Shown in pieces: positions 38,773 to 47,358 of a stretch of 64,000 nt of DNA (its first letter is position 1; each line of letters opens with the position of its first letter). This stretch comes from Deltaproteobacteria bacterium. Its GTDB lineage: Bacteria; Myxococcota_A; Polyangia; Polyangiales; Ga0077539. Position numbers and translations under genes: made by a program. The notes beneath the pieces were generated by a model. That model was not told the DNA's origin, ran no database searches, and saw only the letters and a program-made list of their open reading frames with translations. Location: positions 164,875-228,874 of the forward strand of contig JADJAE010000004.1 of NCBI GenBank assembly GCA_016704445.1. Direction: 5' to 3'.

Positions 38773-39954
38773 ATGCATGTGACCCTGGTCCTGACCCACG
38801 AGTGCAACCTCGCGTGCTCGTACTGCTACACGGGCGAGAAATTCCGCCGAGAGATGGACTGGGAGACCGCCTCCCGCTCGCTCGACCTGCTCTTCGACGC
38901 CCCGCGAGAGCAGACCCCCTGGAGGGTCGAGGCCCCGATCGACCTGGGCTTCTTCGGCGGCGAGCCCCTCATCTGCTTCGACATGATGGAGCGCGTCGCC
39001 GTGGAGGCCCGCGCCCGCGCCGAGCGCGAGGGCCGTCGGCTGCGCCTCGCGGTGACCACCAACGGCACCCTGGTCACCGCCGAGCGCGCCCGTCGCATGA
39101 AGGAGCTCGACGTGCAGGTCACCCTCTCGCTCGACGGCTGCCGCGCGGCGCACGAGGCCACCCGGCCGCAGCGGGGCGGGCGTTCGAGCTTCGACGACGT
39201 GGTGGCCGGCGCGCAGCAGATGCTCGCCGCGGGCCTCGGCCTGCAGGTCATCGCCGTGGTCGCGCCGGAGAACGTGCGCTGGCTCGGGGAGAGCGTGCGC
39301 TTCCTGGCGGGCCTCGGCGCCAAGGAGATCATCCTCAACCCGGCCTTCGAGTGCGCCTGGAGCGACGCCGACCTCGGCCTCTGGGAGCGAGGGCTGGAGG
39401 AGGCGGTGGAGGTCTACGCAGAGGCGATCCGCGCGGGGCGGCCCATCGCCATGCCGACCTTCGACAACAAGCTGCTGGCGGCCGCCAAGGGGGGGCTCGC
39501 GAGCTGCGACACGTGCGGCTCGGGCGACCGCGAGATCGCCGTGTCGCCGAGGGGCAACCTCTTCCCGTGCGCGCGGATGGTGGGCGAAGACCGCGACGAC
39601 AAGCTGGTCATCGGGCACCTCGACACGGGCATCGACCGGGGGAGGGTGTCGGGGCTCAAGCGCGGCCCCGCCGACCCGGCGTGCGGCGAGTGCGCCGAGC
39701 AGTGGCGCTGCGGGGCGTCGTGCGCGTGCGCCAACCTCGCGGAGACCGGGACGACGCACCTGCCGGGAGGCACCCAGTGCTGGTACGAGCAGGCGACGGC
39801 GCGCATCGCCGACGGCGCGGGGCACCGGCTCCTGGAGGAGCGCGACCCGACCTTCCTGTCATGGACCTACGGGCGGGTCGCGGCGGCGGCGAGGTCGGCC
39901 GGGCAGAACCCGTCGCGGGTCGAGCGCAAGGTCAGGCTGCCGCTGGCGACGTGA
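38773..39954 (+). CDS. Radical SAM/SPASM-domain enzyme
   Basis: This 393-residue protein begins MHVTLVLTHECNLACSYCYTG, with the CxxxCxxC motif that binds the SAM-cleaving 4Fe-4S cluster at residues 11-18. FFGGEPLICF and TTNGTLVT are the next SAM-binding motifs. The C-terminal 130 residues are a SPASM domain with the expected cysteine series (SCDTCG, NLFPCARM, ACGECAEQWRCGASC, TQCWYE) for two auxiliary clusters. The layout resembles peptide-modifying and sulphatase-maturing enzymes. No sulphatase or short precursor peptide is recognisable beside it, so the substrate is unknown. ATG 38773 is chosen because it directly precedes the catalytic domain. Confidence 0.88.
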   Translation: MHVTLVLTHECNLACSYCYTGEKFRREMDWETASRSLDLLFDAPREQTPWRVEAPIDLGFFGGEPLICFDMMERVAVEARARAEREGRRLRLAVTTNGTLVTAERARRMKELDVQVTLSLDGCRAAHEATRPQRGGRSSFDDVVAGAQQMLAAGLGLQVIAVVAPENVRWLGESVRFLAGLGAKEIILNPAFECAWSDADLGLWERGLEEAVEVYAEAIRAGRPIAMPTFDNKLLAAAKGGLASCDTCGSGDREIAVSPRGNLFPCARMVGEDRDDKLVIGHLDTGIDRGRVSGLKRGPADPACGECAEQWRCGASCACANLAETGTTHLPGGTQCWYEQATARIADGAGHRLLEERDPTFLSWTYGRVAAAARSAGQNPSRVERKVRLPLAT

Positions 39955-40031
39955 GCGGCGTTGGGCGCTAGACAACGCGGGCCGCGCGGGGATAGCACCG
40001 CGGCCGTGGCACGGCGTAGGGTGTAGTGGCG

Positions 40032-41873
40032 ATGCAGGTCGATGACATCCATCAGCGAACGGGATCGCTCGTCGCGGGGCGCTATCGTCTGCTGCGGGTG
40101 ATCGGCGAGGGCGGCATGGGGGCCGTCTTCGAGGCGGAAGACCTCGCGGGCGGCGGATTACACGTCGCGGTAAAGCTCATCAAGCCGGAGTTCATCACCT
40201 CGACGGAGGTGGTGGGGCGCTTCCAGCAGGAGGCGCAGACGGCGGCGTCCATCGGGCACCCCAACATCGTGCGGGTGCTCGACGCCGGCAGCGACGACGA
40301 CGGGCCCTTCCTGGTGCTCGAGCTGCTGCACGGAGAGACCCTCTGCGACGTGATGGAGCGGCGCGCGCTGAGCTTCCGCGAGGCGCTGACCATCGCCGCG
40401 GGCACCGTCGACGCGCTCCGCGCGGCCCACGAGCTCGGGGTCGTGCACCGGGACATCAAGCCCGAGAACATCTTCCTCCTGGGCAGCGGCGACCGCCCCA
40501 CGGCGGTGAAGCTGCTGGATTTCGGCATCTCGAAGATCCTGTCCGAGCGCGCCGCCGGGGGCCTGACGCGGGTGGGCACGGCGGTCGGGACGCCCGATTA
40601 CATGTCCCCCGAGCAGGCGGGCGGAGGGCGCGTCGACGGCCGCGCGGACCTCTGGTCGATGGGGGCGGTGCTCTACCAGGCCATCACCCTGCAGACGCCC
40701 TTCGACGGGGAGACCTACCAGCAGCTCCTCTCGCGGATCATGCTCTACCCCCACACGCCGCTGCAGCACTACGCTCCGTCGGCGCCTCCCCCGCTATGCG
40801 CGCTGATCGACCGGGCCCTCGCCAAGGAGCCCTCGCAGCGATACGCCAACGCCGGGGAGATGCTCCAGGCGGTGAACGAGGTGCTCGCGATGCTCCCCGC
40901 CGACGACGCGGTGACGAGTCGCAGCGACGAGGCCACCAGCATCTACTCGGTGAACGACGGCGCGACGCTGATCGTGCCCGACGCCTTCTCGGCCCCGCCC
41001 CCGGCGTACCGCCCGAGCCCTCTCCCGCCGCCTCCGCCGAGGGCGCGCACGTCGGTTCCGCCCCCGGCCCCTCCGCTGGGGCCGCCTCCGCCGTCCGTGC
41101 GCACCTCGCTGCCGCCGCCCCCGGCGCTGCGGCCGATGATGAACCCGATCGAGTTCGTCAGCGCCACCGTCGTCGACCCTGCCGGCCCGGGGGGCTTCGA
41201 GTCCGCCAGGGGGTGGTCGCCGCCCTCCTATCCGCCCGCGGGCACACCCGCTCGGCGACGCTCGTCACGGCGGGGCGTGGTCCTGGTGATGGGCGCCGCC
41301 ATCGTGCTCGGCCTCGTGGTCGTCGCGGCGCTGCTGCGGTCGCGACCGGAGCCCCCCGGGCCCGCGTCGGCGCCAGAGAGCCCTGTGGCCGCCGCGCCCG
41401 TCGCCGATCCGCCGCCCCTGGCTCCGCCGCAGGCGGCGCCGATCGTCAACCAGCTCCTCGCTCCGACGCCCCCCGCGCCCCCGCCGCCGCGGCCCGCGCC
41501 GACGGCTCCCTCGGTGCCCTTCTTCCGACCTGCGCCGACCGCCGAGCCCTCGCACACCGCGTCGTCCGAGCGTCACCGCAGCTCGTCCTCGAGGACGCGC
41601 ACGGCGGTCCCGGACGGGCCGCCGCTCGACTCGCCCGCGATCATGCAGGGCGTCCGGCCGCAGATCCCGGCGATCCGCTCGTGCCTCGACGGCGCGCGCG
41701 CCAACGTCAGCTTCTCGCTCGACATCGACGCGCGGGGGAGGGTGCGCACGGTGAACCTGATGTCCCCGCCCTCGTCGAGCCCGGCGGGGCGCTGCGTGAC
41801 CCGCGTGCTGTCCCGGCTGAGCTACCCCTCCGGGCACCCGACGAGCAACGCGCGGCTGTTTCTCACGCCCTGA
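40032..41873 (+). CDS. Ser/Thr protein kinase with AgmX/PglI-type C-terminal domain
   Basis: The 613-residue protein has a complete Hanks-type kinase domain (residues 15-285): IGEGGMGAVFEAE, VAVKLIKPE, HRDIKPENIFLL, LLDFGISK, YMSPEQAGG. A Pro-rich linker leads to one membrane helix (VVLVMGAAIVLGLVVVAALL, about 416-435) and a second Pro-rich stretch. The last 75 residues (IMQGVRPQIPAIRSCLDG, VSFSLDIDARGRVRTVNL) fit the TonB-like AgmX/PglI C-terminal domain of myxobacteria. The kinase should face the cytoplasm and the tail the periplasm, giving transmembrane signalling. ATG 40032 or GTG 40026 may start it. Confidence 0.87.
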   Translation: MQVDDIHQRTGSLVAGRYRLLRVIGEGGMGAVFEAEDLAGGGLHVAVKLIKPEFITSTEVVGRFQQEAQTAASIGHPNIVRVLDAGSDDDGPFLVLELLHGETLCDVMERRALSFREALTIAAGTVDALRAAHELGVVHRDIKPENIFLLGSGDRPTAVKLLDFGISKILSERAAGGLTRVGTAVGTPDYMSPEQAGGGRVDGRADLWSMGAVLYQAITLQTPFDGETYQQLLSRIMLYPHTPLQHYAPSAPPPLCALIDRALAKEPSQRYANAGEMLQAVNEVLAMLPADDAVTSRSDEATSIYSVNDGATLIVPDAFSAPPPAYRPSPLPPPPPRARTSVPPPAPPLGPPPPSVRTSLPPPPALRPMMNPIEFVSATVVDPAGPGGFESARGWSPPSYPPAGTPARRRSSRRGVVLVMGAAIVLGLVVVAALLRSRPEPPGPASAPESPVAAAPVADPPPLAPPQAAPIVNQLLAPTPPAPPPPRPAPTAPSVPFFRPAPTAEPSHTASSERHRSSSSRTRTAVPDGPPLDSPAIMQGVRPQIPAIRSCLDGARANVSFSLDIDARGRVRTVNLMSPPSSSPAGRCVTRVLSRLSYPSGHPTSNARLFLTP

Positions 41874-41884
41874 ACCGCGGACGA

Positions 41885-44032
41885 TCAGCGCGCGGCGGGG
41901 GCCTCGCCGAGGCGTCGCAGCGTGTCCCAGGCCATCGCGTACTCGTGATAGTGCAGCGTCTCGGTGGCGAGCACCTCGCGGAGGTCCCTGGTGGCGCCGG
42001 CGGCGTCGCCGGTCGCGAGGGCGTCCATCGCGTCGTAGAAGAGCGCCTCGGCGCGCTGGCCGCGGGTGTGCGCCGCCGCGAGGAGCTGTTCGCGGGTGAT
42101 CTGGCCGACGGCGCGCTGAGCGAGCCGGGTGGTCCACGGGACGTGGGGGTCGTCGGTGGTGGCGATGGCGGTGAGCGCGTTGGTGGCGCCCGCGTCGTCG
42201 GTCAGGTGGCCGAGCCGGGCGGCGGCCTTCGACCAGAGGGCGAAGTAGACCTGCCACGCGGGCTCGAGGGTGAGCTGGGCGCGGGCGCGGCGAGAGAGGT
42301 CGAGCGCGTCGGACCACCGCGCGTGACCCAGGCAGAAGGCGACCGAGAGGCCGGCGATGCTGCGGTTGTCGGCGGAGGCGTCGAAGGCGGCGTCGAGGGC
42401 GGCGCGCACCTCCCCCTCGCGGCCGAGGGCCTGCAGCACGATGGCCCGCTCGTACTGGGCCTCGGCGAGCTCGCGCCCCTCGGCGAAGCGGGCGAGCGCG
42501 TCGAGGGACTCGAGGGCCTCGACGAAGCGGGCGCGGGCCTCGTCGGGGCGGCCCGTGGAGGCGAGCACCTGCGCCCGGCGCACGGCGAAGCGAGGGCGAA
42601 ACGACGAGTCGCTCTCGCTCGGTCGCAGCGGGAGCGCGAGGCCCGCGTCCAGGTGCCGAAGCGCCGTAGGGCCGTCGTCGTGGCGCCACGCGACCTCCGA
42701 GAGCGTCAGGAAGGCCTCGCGCGAGGAGGGCGTCGCGCGGGTCGCGCGCTCGAGGTGGGCGCTCGCCTCTGGGAGGCTGCTTACGGCCAGCTCGAGCTGC
42801 GCGGCGAGCTCCTCCACGTCGGACTCTGCGACCGCCGGGGCGCGGTCGGGCGAGGCGGCGCGCCAGCGGTCGAGCAGCGAGCGGGCGCGCTCGACGGCGC
42901 GGCGGCCGGGCGCGACGTCGTCGGCGCCGACCTCGGTCTGGAGCCAGCGGTGGGTCTCGATGAGGGCGTCGCGCAGCGACTCGAGGTCGCTGGGGCGCAG
43001 CGCCGAGGCGGCGTCGAGGTGGGCGCTCGCGAGCCCGAGGTCGTGGTCGCGGTCGGCCGCCGCGGCGAGGCAGCGCGCGAAGCGGGGGTCGGAGGCGTAG
43101 CGCTGGCGGCCGATGCGGCACACGCCCGCGGCGGCGAGGTGGTCGAGGGGAGCGACCTGGCGGGCGAGGTCGTTGAGGGCGTCGGCGCCGCCCTCGGTGG
43201 CTGCGATGCCGCGGATGGCGGTGGCGAGCCCGGAGCCCTCGGCCCCGGCGCCAAGCGCGCTCAGGCGCTCGCCCGCCTCGGTCAGCTCCCCCACCCGGAG
43301 GAAGACCATCGCCAGCTCGGCCGCCGAGCGCTGGAGCCCCGCGCGCAGCTGGCGGACCTCGTCGAAGGACAGACGGGCGAGCTCGCTGCGGCCGCCTCGC
43401 GCCTCGACGGCGGCCTGACGCCGGGCGATGAGGTGGGTCGCGGCCGAGTCGAGCACGTCGCGGGCCGGGATGATCGCCGCCACCTCGCGCTGGATCTCCG
43501 CGAGCTCGCCCTCGCGCACCCACGGGCGCTGGAAGTCCTGGCGGTTGCGCGCGCCCCACTCGGTGATGCGATCCCAGGTCGGTCGGGCGTCCGCGGGGGG
43601 AGACTCCAGGGCAAGCAGGATGCGCGTCGCGCCGAGCGCGCTGCCCTCCTCGCCGCGCGTCGACGAGGTCTCGAGCAGCGCCCGCGCGGGCGCCTCGAAC
43701 TCCCTGGGGAGGCCGCCGCGAGCGAGCTCGTCCGGGGAGTACCGCACCAGCGCGGACTGCAGCCGCTGGATGGCCCTCGGCGTGTCGCCGGACTGCAGCG
43801 CCTCGGAGGCGCGCGCGGCGAGGAGCCGGGCGACCTGGGCGCGCAGGTCGCGGTGGGCGGCGTCGCCCGCGGGGTGCTCGTCGAGGAGGCGTCGCGCGTC
43901 GTCGAGCGTGGCCGCCGTGACGGCGGGGACGCCGGTGGGCGGAAGCGTTCCGCGATGGGGGGCGCTGGCGCAGGCGCCGGAGAGCGACGCGGCGAGGCAG
44001 AGGCCGAGGGTGGTGCGGAGCGTTTCGCGCAT
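41885..44032 (-). CDS. Large TPR-like lipoprotein
   Basis: The 715-residue protein starts at ATG 44032 with a lipoprotein signal (LCLAASLSGAC, lipobox SGAC). The rest is almost wholly helical, with pairs of amphipathic helices of TPR or SEL1 type: LLDEHPAGDAAHRDLRAQVA, AIQRLQSALVRYSPDEL, AHLERATRATPSSREAFLTL, ALRHLDAGLALPLRPSES, AQYERAIVLQALGREGEVRA. It is probably an outer-membrane-attached scaffold facing the periplasm. It converges on the kinase gene (11 bp between stops), and no partner is evident. Confidence 0.7.
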   Translation of the reverse strand: MRETLRTTLGLCLAASLSGACASAPHRGTLPPTGVPAVTAATLDDARRLLDEHPAGDAAHRDLRAQVARLLAARASEALQSGDTPRAIQRLQSALVRYSPDELARGGLPREFEAPARALLETSSTRGEEGSALGATRILLALESPPADARPTWDRITEWGARNRQDFQRPWVREGELAEIQREVAAIIPARDVLDSAATHLIARRQAAVEARGGRSELARLSFDEVRQLRAGLQRSAAELAMVFLRVGELTEAGERLSALGAGAEGSGLATAIRGIAATEGGADALNDLARQVAPLDHLAAAGVCRIGRQRYASDPRFARCLAAAADRDHDLGLASAHLDAASALRPSDLESLRDALIETHRWLQTEVGADDVAPGRRAVERARSLLDRWRAASPDRAPAVAESDVEELAAQLELAVSSLPEASAHLERATRATPSSREAFLTLSEVAWRHDDGPTALRHLDAGLALPLRPSESDSSFRPRFAVRRAQVLASTGRPDEARARFVEALESLDALARFAEGRELAEAQYERAIVLQALGREGEVRAALDAAFDASADNRSIAGLSVAFCLGHARWSDALDLSRRARAQLTLEPAWQVYFALWSKAAARLGHLTDDAGATNALTAIATTDDPHVPWTTRLAQRAVGQITREQLLAAAHTRGQRAEALFYDAMDALATGDAAGATRDLREVLATETLHYHEYAMAWDTLRRLGEAPAAR

Positions 44033-44125
44033 GGATGTCCGTCACAGTAGCGTCGCGGGTCGCACCGTCGCAACCGTCACTTCCGAGCGGTCGCGCTCAA
44101 GCTTTGCGCGAGGCGTCGGGCTGCC

Positions 44126-44872
44126 TCAGCGGATGCCCAGCAGGTCGAGGATCCCGTGGACGAAGGTGAGCGGATGCGGCGGGCAGCCCGGCACCAGCAG
44201 CGACGGGGAGAAGCGGGAGAGGAAGGCCCGGTCGAGCTCGGCGGAGTCGGCGTAGAGGCCGCCGGAGAGGGCGCAGGCGCCGAAGGAGATGAGGAAGCGG
44301 GGCTCGGGCATCGCGTCCCAGGTGAGCTGCAGCGCCTCGGCCATGTGGCTCGAGATCGGGCCGGTGAGCACGAGGCCGTCGGCGTGGCGAGGCGAGGCGA
44401 CCCACTCGATGCCGTAGCGCTGGAGGTCGAAGTTGACGTTGGCGAGGGCGTTGAGCTCCAGCTCGCAGCCGTTGCAGCCGCCCGCGGAGACCTGGCGCAG
44501 CCTGAGCGAGCGGCCGAACACCCTGCGCAGCGCCTCGGAGGTCGCCACCGGGGTGGGGGAGGGGCGGTCGGCCGTCACGACGAGGCCCTCCGGGCGATCG
44601 GCGCTCATCCGGGGCTCCGGAGTGAAGACGATCTTCTCCTCGGGGCAGGCCAGCGCGCACTCGTTGCAGAAGACGCAGCAGGCCAGGTCGATGCGCAGCG
44701 GGTCGGCGGTGATGGCGGCCGTGGGGCAGACCTGCGCGCACGCCTCGCAGCCGACCGGGCAGGGGGCCGCGCCGAGCACCGGTCGGCCGCGGTGGCCCGT
44801 CGGCACGGCGCTGCGGAGGTCGCCTATGAACTGATCGCCCTGCGAGCGGAGGACGCGGAGTGCCTTGAGCAT
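44126..44872 (-). CDS. Fused ferredoxin-NuoB-like small subunit (HyfI-like)
   Basis: The protein is 248 residues. Residues 35-85 are a two-cluster 4Fe-4S ferredoxin domain (CPVGCEACAQVCP and CCVFCNECALACP). The rest is the complex-I 20-kDa/NuoB fold with cluster N2 ligands in GGCNGCELELNAL, SFGACALSGG and VPGCPPHP. Separate NuoI and NuoB polypeptides of complex I, or HyfH and HyfI of hydrogenase-4, are here one chain. It is the last gene of the complex operon, 13 bp after the large-subunit C-terminal piece, and should pass electrons to the peripheral module. Confidence 0.85.
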   Translation of the reverse strand: MLKALRVLRSQGDQFIGDLRSAVPTGHRGRPVLGAAPCPVGCEACAQVCPTAAITADPLRIDLACCVFCNECALACPEEKIVFTPEPRMSADRPEGLVVTADRPSPTPVATSEALRRVFGRSLRLRQVSAGGCNGCELELNALANVNFDLQRYGIEWVASPRHADGLVLTGPISSHMAEALQLTWDAMPEPRFLISFGACALSGGLYADSAELDRAFLSRFSPSLLVPGCPPHPLTFVHGILDLLGIR

Positions 44873-44885
44873 GGTCCCGGGGTCT

Positions 44886-45224
44886 CTAGAGGTCGTGACC
44901 GCAGTACGACAGGTCGAAGCTCTTGTTGCAGATGGGGAAGTCCGAGATGTCGTTCTCCCTCACGGCCAGCGCCAGCCCGAACCAGTTGCGCAGCGACGGG
45001 TCCTGCACTTTGTAGTGGACCAGACGGCCGTCGACGCCGGTCTCCAGGCAGTGCACGACCTCGCCCCGCCAGCCCTCGCAGAGCGAGGCCACGAGCTGCC
45101 CTGGCGCCAGCCCGCCCACCGGGTGCTTCACCGCGTCGAGGGTCGACAGCCCCTCCAGGATGCGAGTCAGCCACGCGAGCGAGCGATCGATCTCCCGGAT
45201 GCGCACCGCTCGGATGGTCTTCAT
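44886..45224 (-). CDS. Large-subunit C-terminal piece (NuoD/HyfG-like)
   Basis: 112 residues from ATG 45224, which overlaps the stop of the N-terminal piece (ATGA). It begins RAVRIREIDRSLAWLTRILE and ends GLALAVRENDISDFPICNKS followed by FDLSYCGHDL. This is the end of a NuoD/HycE-like large subunit: the helix bundle and C-terminal loop that in NiFe hydrogenases carries DPCxxC. That motif is absent; two cysteines are present but eight residues apart. It should pair with the N-terminal piece to make one subunit, although about 200 residues of the family are missing between them. Confidence 0.72.
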   Translation of the reverse strand: MKTIRAVRIREIDRSLAWLTRILEGLSTLDAVKHPVGGLAPGQLVASLCEGWRGEVVHCLETGVDGRLVHYKVQDPSLRNWFGLALAVRENDISDFPICNKSFDLSYCGHDL

Positions 45225-45928
45225 GGTGCGCGGGACTCTACCGCTCGCCCACTGCGGCCGCGCTCGAGCGCCGCGTCGGCGTCGAGGCCCGAGAGCGCCT
45301 CGATGGCCGAGGCGTAGGCCAGCCCGTGGGCGATGCTGCTGTCGCCCGCGATGGTCTCGACGAGCTGCGCCTTCGAGCGCGCGTCGCCCTTCAGCAGCAG
45401 CCCCTCGACGCCCCGGTGCTGGTACCCGAGCTGTAGCTCCAGGTGGTGCACCCGCTCCCCAAGGCACATGAAGCGGAAGGCTCCGGACTCGATGACGCCC
45501 GCGTGCACGGGGCCGACCTGCACCTCATGCACCTCCTTGCCCTGGATCTTGTAGAAGGGGTGGGCTCCCATCGCGGAGGAGGCCGCGACGCCCTCGTAGC
45601 GCAGGGGCTTCAGCCACGGATGGGCCCCGATGCGCAGGCCGGTCTGCTCGTGCATCTCCCGCTCGAAGCAGTGCATCGCGGGGTGCTCCGGGGTGAGCGA
45701 GTGGTACCCGTGGGCGCGGTCGAGGCGTCCTCTCACCAGCTCCAGCTCGCCGCTCTCGGACTGCAGCAGCGCGGTCGCGATCACGTCCGAGCCTTCGTTC
45801 CGGGCGAAGGCGCTGACGACCCTCAGGCCCTCGTCGAGTCGGGCGCGCACCCGCTCGGCCCAGCGCTCTCCTCGCCGCTCGTCCAGCTCCGAGACGGCCC
45901 AGCGCCGGAGAGGAAACGAGCGCTTCAT
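45221..45928 (-). CDS. Large-subunit N-terminal piece (NuoC plus start of NuoD / HyfG-like)
   Basis: 235 residues from ATG 45928 (ATGA overlap with the stop of the upstream membrane gene). Residues 1-120 resemble the 30-kDa NuoC domain (SDVIATALLQSESGELELVR, THE-type acidic stretch EREMHEQTGLRIG). Then the NuoD-like part starts: LGERVHHLELQLGYQHRGVE and VETIAGDSSIAHGLAYASAI. At the place of the hydrogenase RxCGxC motif the sequence reads TIAGDSS, so no NiFe ligand is present. The frame ends soon after (SGLDADAALERGRS), far short of the normal length of about 500 residues. Confidence 0.75.
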   Translation of the reverse strand: MKRSFPLRRWAVSELDERRGERWAERVRARLDEGLRVVSAFARNEGSDVIATALLQSESGELELVRGRLDRAHGYHSLTPEHPAMHCFEREMHEQTGLRIGAHPWLKPLRYEGVAASSAMGAHPFYKIQGKEVHEVQVGPVHAGVIESGAFRFMCLGERVHHLELQLGYQHRGVEGLLLKGDARSKAQLVETIAGDSSIAHGLAYASAIEALSGLDADAALERGRSGRAVESRAP

Positions 45929-47358
45929 CGGACGCCTCCGAGGGAGGCCGCGACGTCGACGAAGAGGGAGCTCACCGGGCGCGGCAGGTAGACCCCCATG
46001 GTGACGAGGGCGGCGACGAAGACCAGCTTGATCGGGGACGTGAGCAGCCCCAGGCGAGGGGCGGGCTTCCTCGACTCGCCCCAGATCATCGGGAAGATCG
46101 ATCGGCCGGTGGCCACGAAGGTCACCGTGAGCAGCCCGCAGAAGGCCACGAAGACGATCACGTAGCCGGCCCGCATCAGCTCCGAGAGGATGAGCAGCTC
46201 GCCGAGGAAGCTGCCGAAGGGGGGAAAGCCCAGCAGCGCGAAGGTGCCCACGGTGAGGAAGAGCCCGCTCGCCGGGAGGTCCTTGATGAGCCCGGAGACC
46301 TCGCGCATGTCGCGGGTGCCGTAGTGGTCGTCGATCTTGCCCGCCGAGAGGAAGAGGATCGCCTTGATGAAGGCGTTGCTGACCACGTAGAGCACCAGCC
46401 CGTAGGCGGCCGGCCCTCCGAGGCCGAGGCCGATGGCGATGACCCCGCCGTGGTTGATCGAGGCGTAGGCCAGCAGGCGCTTGTAGTTGTGGGTCGCGAT
46501 GACGCTGAAGGTCGACACGGCCATGGACGCGAGCCCGATGCCCAGCAGCGCGAGGCTCACCATCCTCGGCTCGCCGTCCCGGTAGACCTGCAGGACGCGC
46601 AGCAGCCCCACCAGCGCGCAGTTGAACTGCACCCCCGCGAGCATGGCCGTCACCGAGGGAGGCGCCTCCTCGTAGGCGTCCGGGAGCCAGCTGTACATCG
46701 GGGCGAGCCCGAGCTTGGTGCCGTAGCCGACGATCACCAGCGCGAGGCCCGCCTCCCTCCACGCGTCGGGCGGCGTCGAGGCCAGCGTACGGAGCTGGTC
46801 GAAGAAGAACACCGGCTCGGCCCCGGAGTGTTCGAGGCTGCGGGCGAGGCAGGCGAAGCCGAGCGAGGTGATGCCGAGGCCCACCGAGGAGAAGAGGAAG
46901 TAGCCCCAGGCCGCGCGGACGGCGGAGGCGGTGGCGCGCCGTGCGACCAGCGGCGCGGCGGCGAGGCTCGTGGCCTCCAGGGCGAGCCAGCCGAGCAGCA
47001 GGTGGTTGGAGAGCACCGAGAGGTTGGCCGCGGCGAGGAAGGTGAGCGCGAGGGCGATGAAGCGCTCGATGCCGTCGAGCAGCTCGGGGGCCTGCTGCAT
47101 ACGGCCGCGGACGTGGCCGACGACGCCCAGGAAGATGAGGTTGATGACGAGGAGGAAGAGCCGCGAGGTCGGGTCGACGGTGAAGTATCCGCCCCAGAGG
47201 TGCCCGGAGGGGGCGCCCTGGGAGAAGGCCAGCCAGGCGCCGAGGGCGGTACTCGTGGCGGCGACCAGCACCGCGGCAAGGACCGATCGGTGGCCCAGCG
47301 CCAGCGCCGCGAGCGCCCCGAGGAGAGGCAGGGCGACGAGCAGCAGCGCGGCGATCAC
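45925..47358 (-). CDS. Proton-pumping antiporter-like subunit (HyfF/NuoN-like)
   Basis: This 477-residue integral membrane protein has about 14 helices and is homologous to the NuoL/M/N and Mrp antiporter family. Hallmarks are GYGTKLGLAPMYSWLPDAYE followed by EAPPSVTAMLAGVQ (buried Lys and the helix of the proton channel), the central HNYKRLLAYASINHGG, and SAGKIDDHYGTRDM. The GTG start at 47358 overlaps the stop of the HyfE-like gene, and its own stop overlaps the next start. It should contribute an ion channel to the complex. Confidence 0.87.
   Translation of the reverse strand: MIAALLLVALPLLGALAALALGHRSVLAAVLVAATSTALGAWLAFSQGAPSGHLWGGYFTVDPTSRLFLLVINLIFLGVVGHVRGRMQQAPELLDGIERFIALALTFLAAANLSVLSNHLLLGWLALEATSLAAAPLVARRATASAVRAAWGYFLFSSVGLGITSLGFACLARSLEHSGAEPVFFFDQLRTLASTPPDAWREAGLALVIVGYGTKLGLAPMYSWLPDAYEEAPPSVTAMLAGVQFNCALVGLLRVLQVYRDGEPRMVSLALLGIGLASMAVSTFSVIATHNYKRLLAYASINHGGVIAIGLGLGGPAAYGLVLYVVSNAFIKAILFLSAGKIDDHYGTRDMREVSGLIKDLPASGLFLTVGTFALLGFPPFGSFLGELLILSELMRAGYVIVFVAFCGLLTVTFVATGRSIFPMIWGESRKPAPRLGLLTSPIKLVFVAALVTMGVYLPRPVSSLFVDVAASLGGVR

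Noticed and set aside
40796..44050. 1084-codon plus-strand open frame
   Set aside because: It lies across the kinase end and antisense to the TPR lipoprotein; the composition (Arg, Gly, Ala, Glu blocks) is that of a shadow frame.
44886..45928. NiFe hydrogenase large subunit
   Set aside because: Both cysteine motifs that hold the NiFe site are absent, so a hydrogen-evolving enzyme cannot be claimed.
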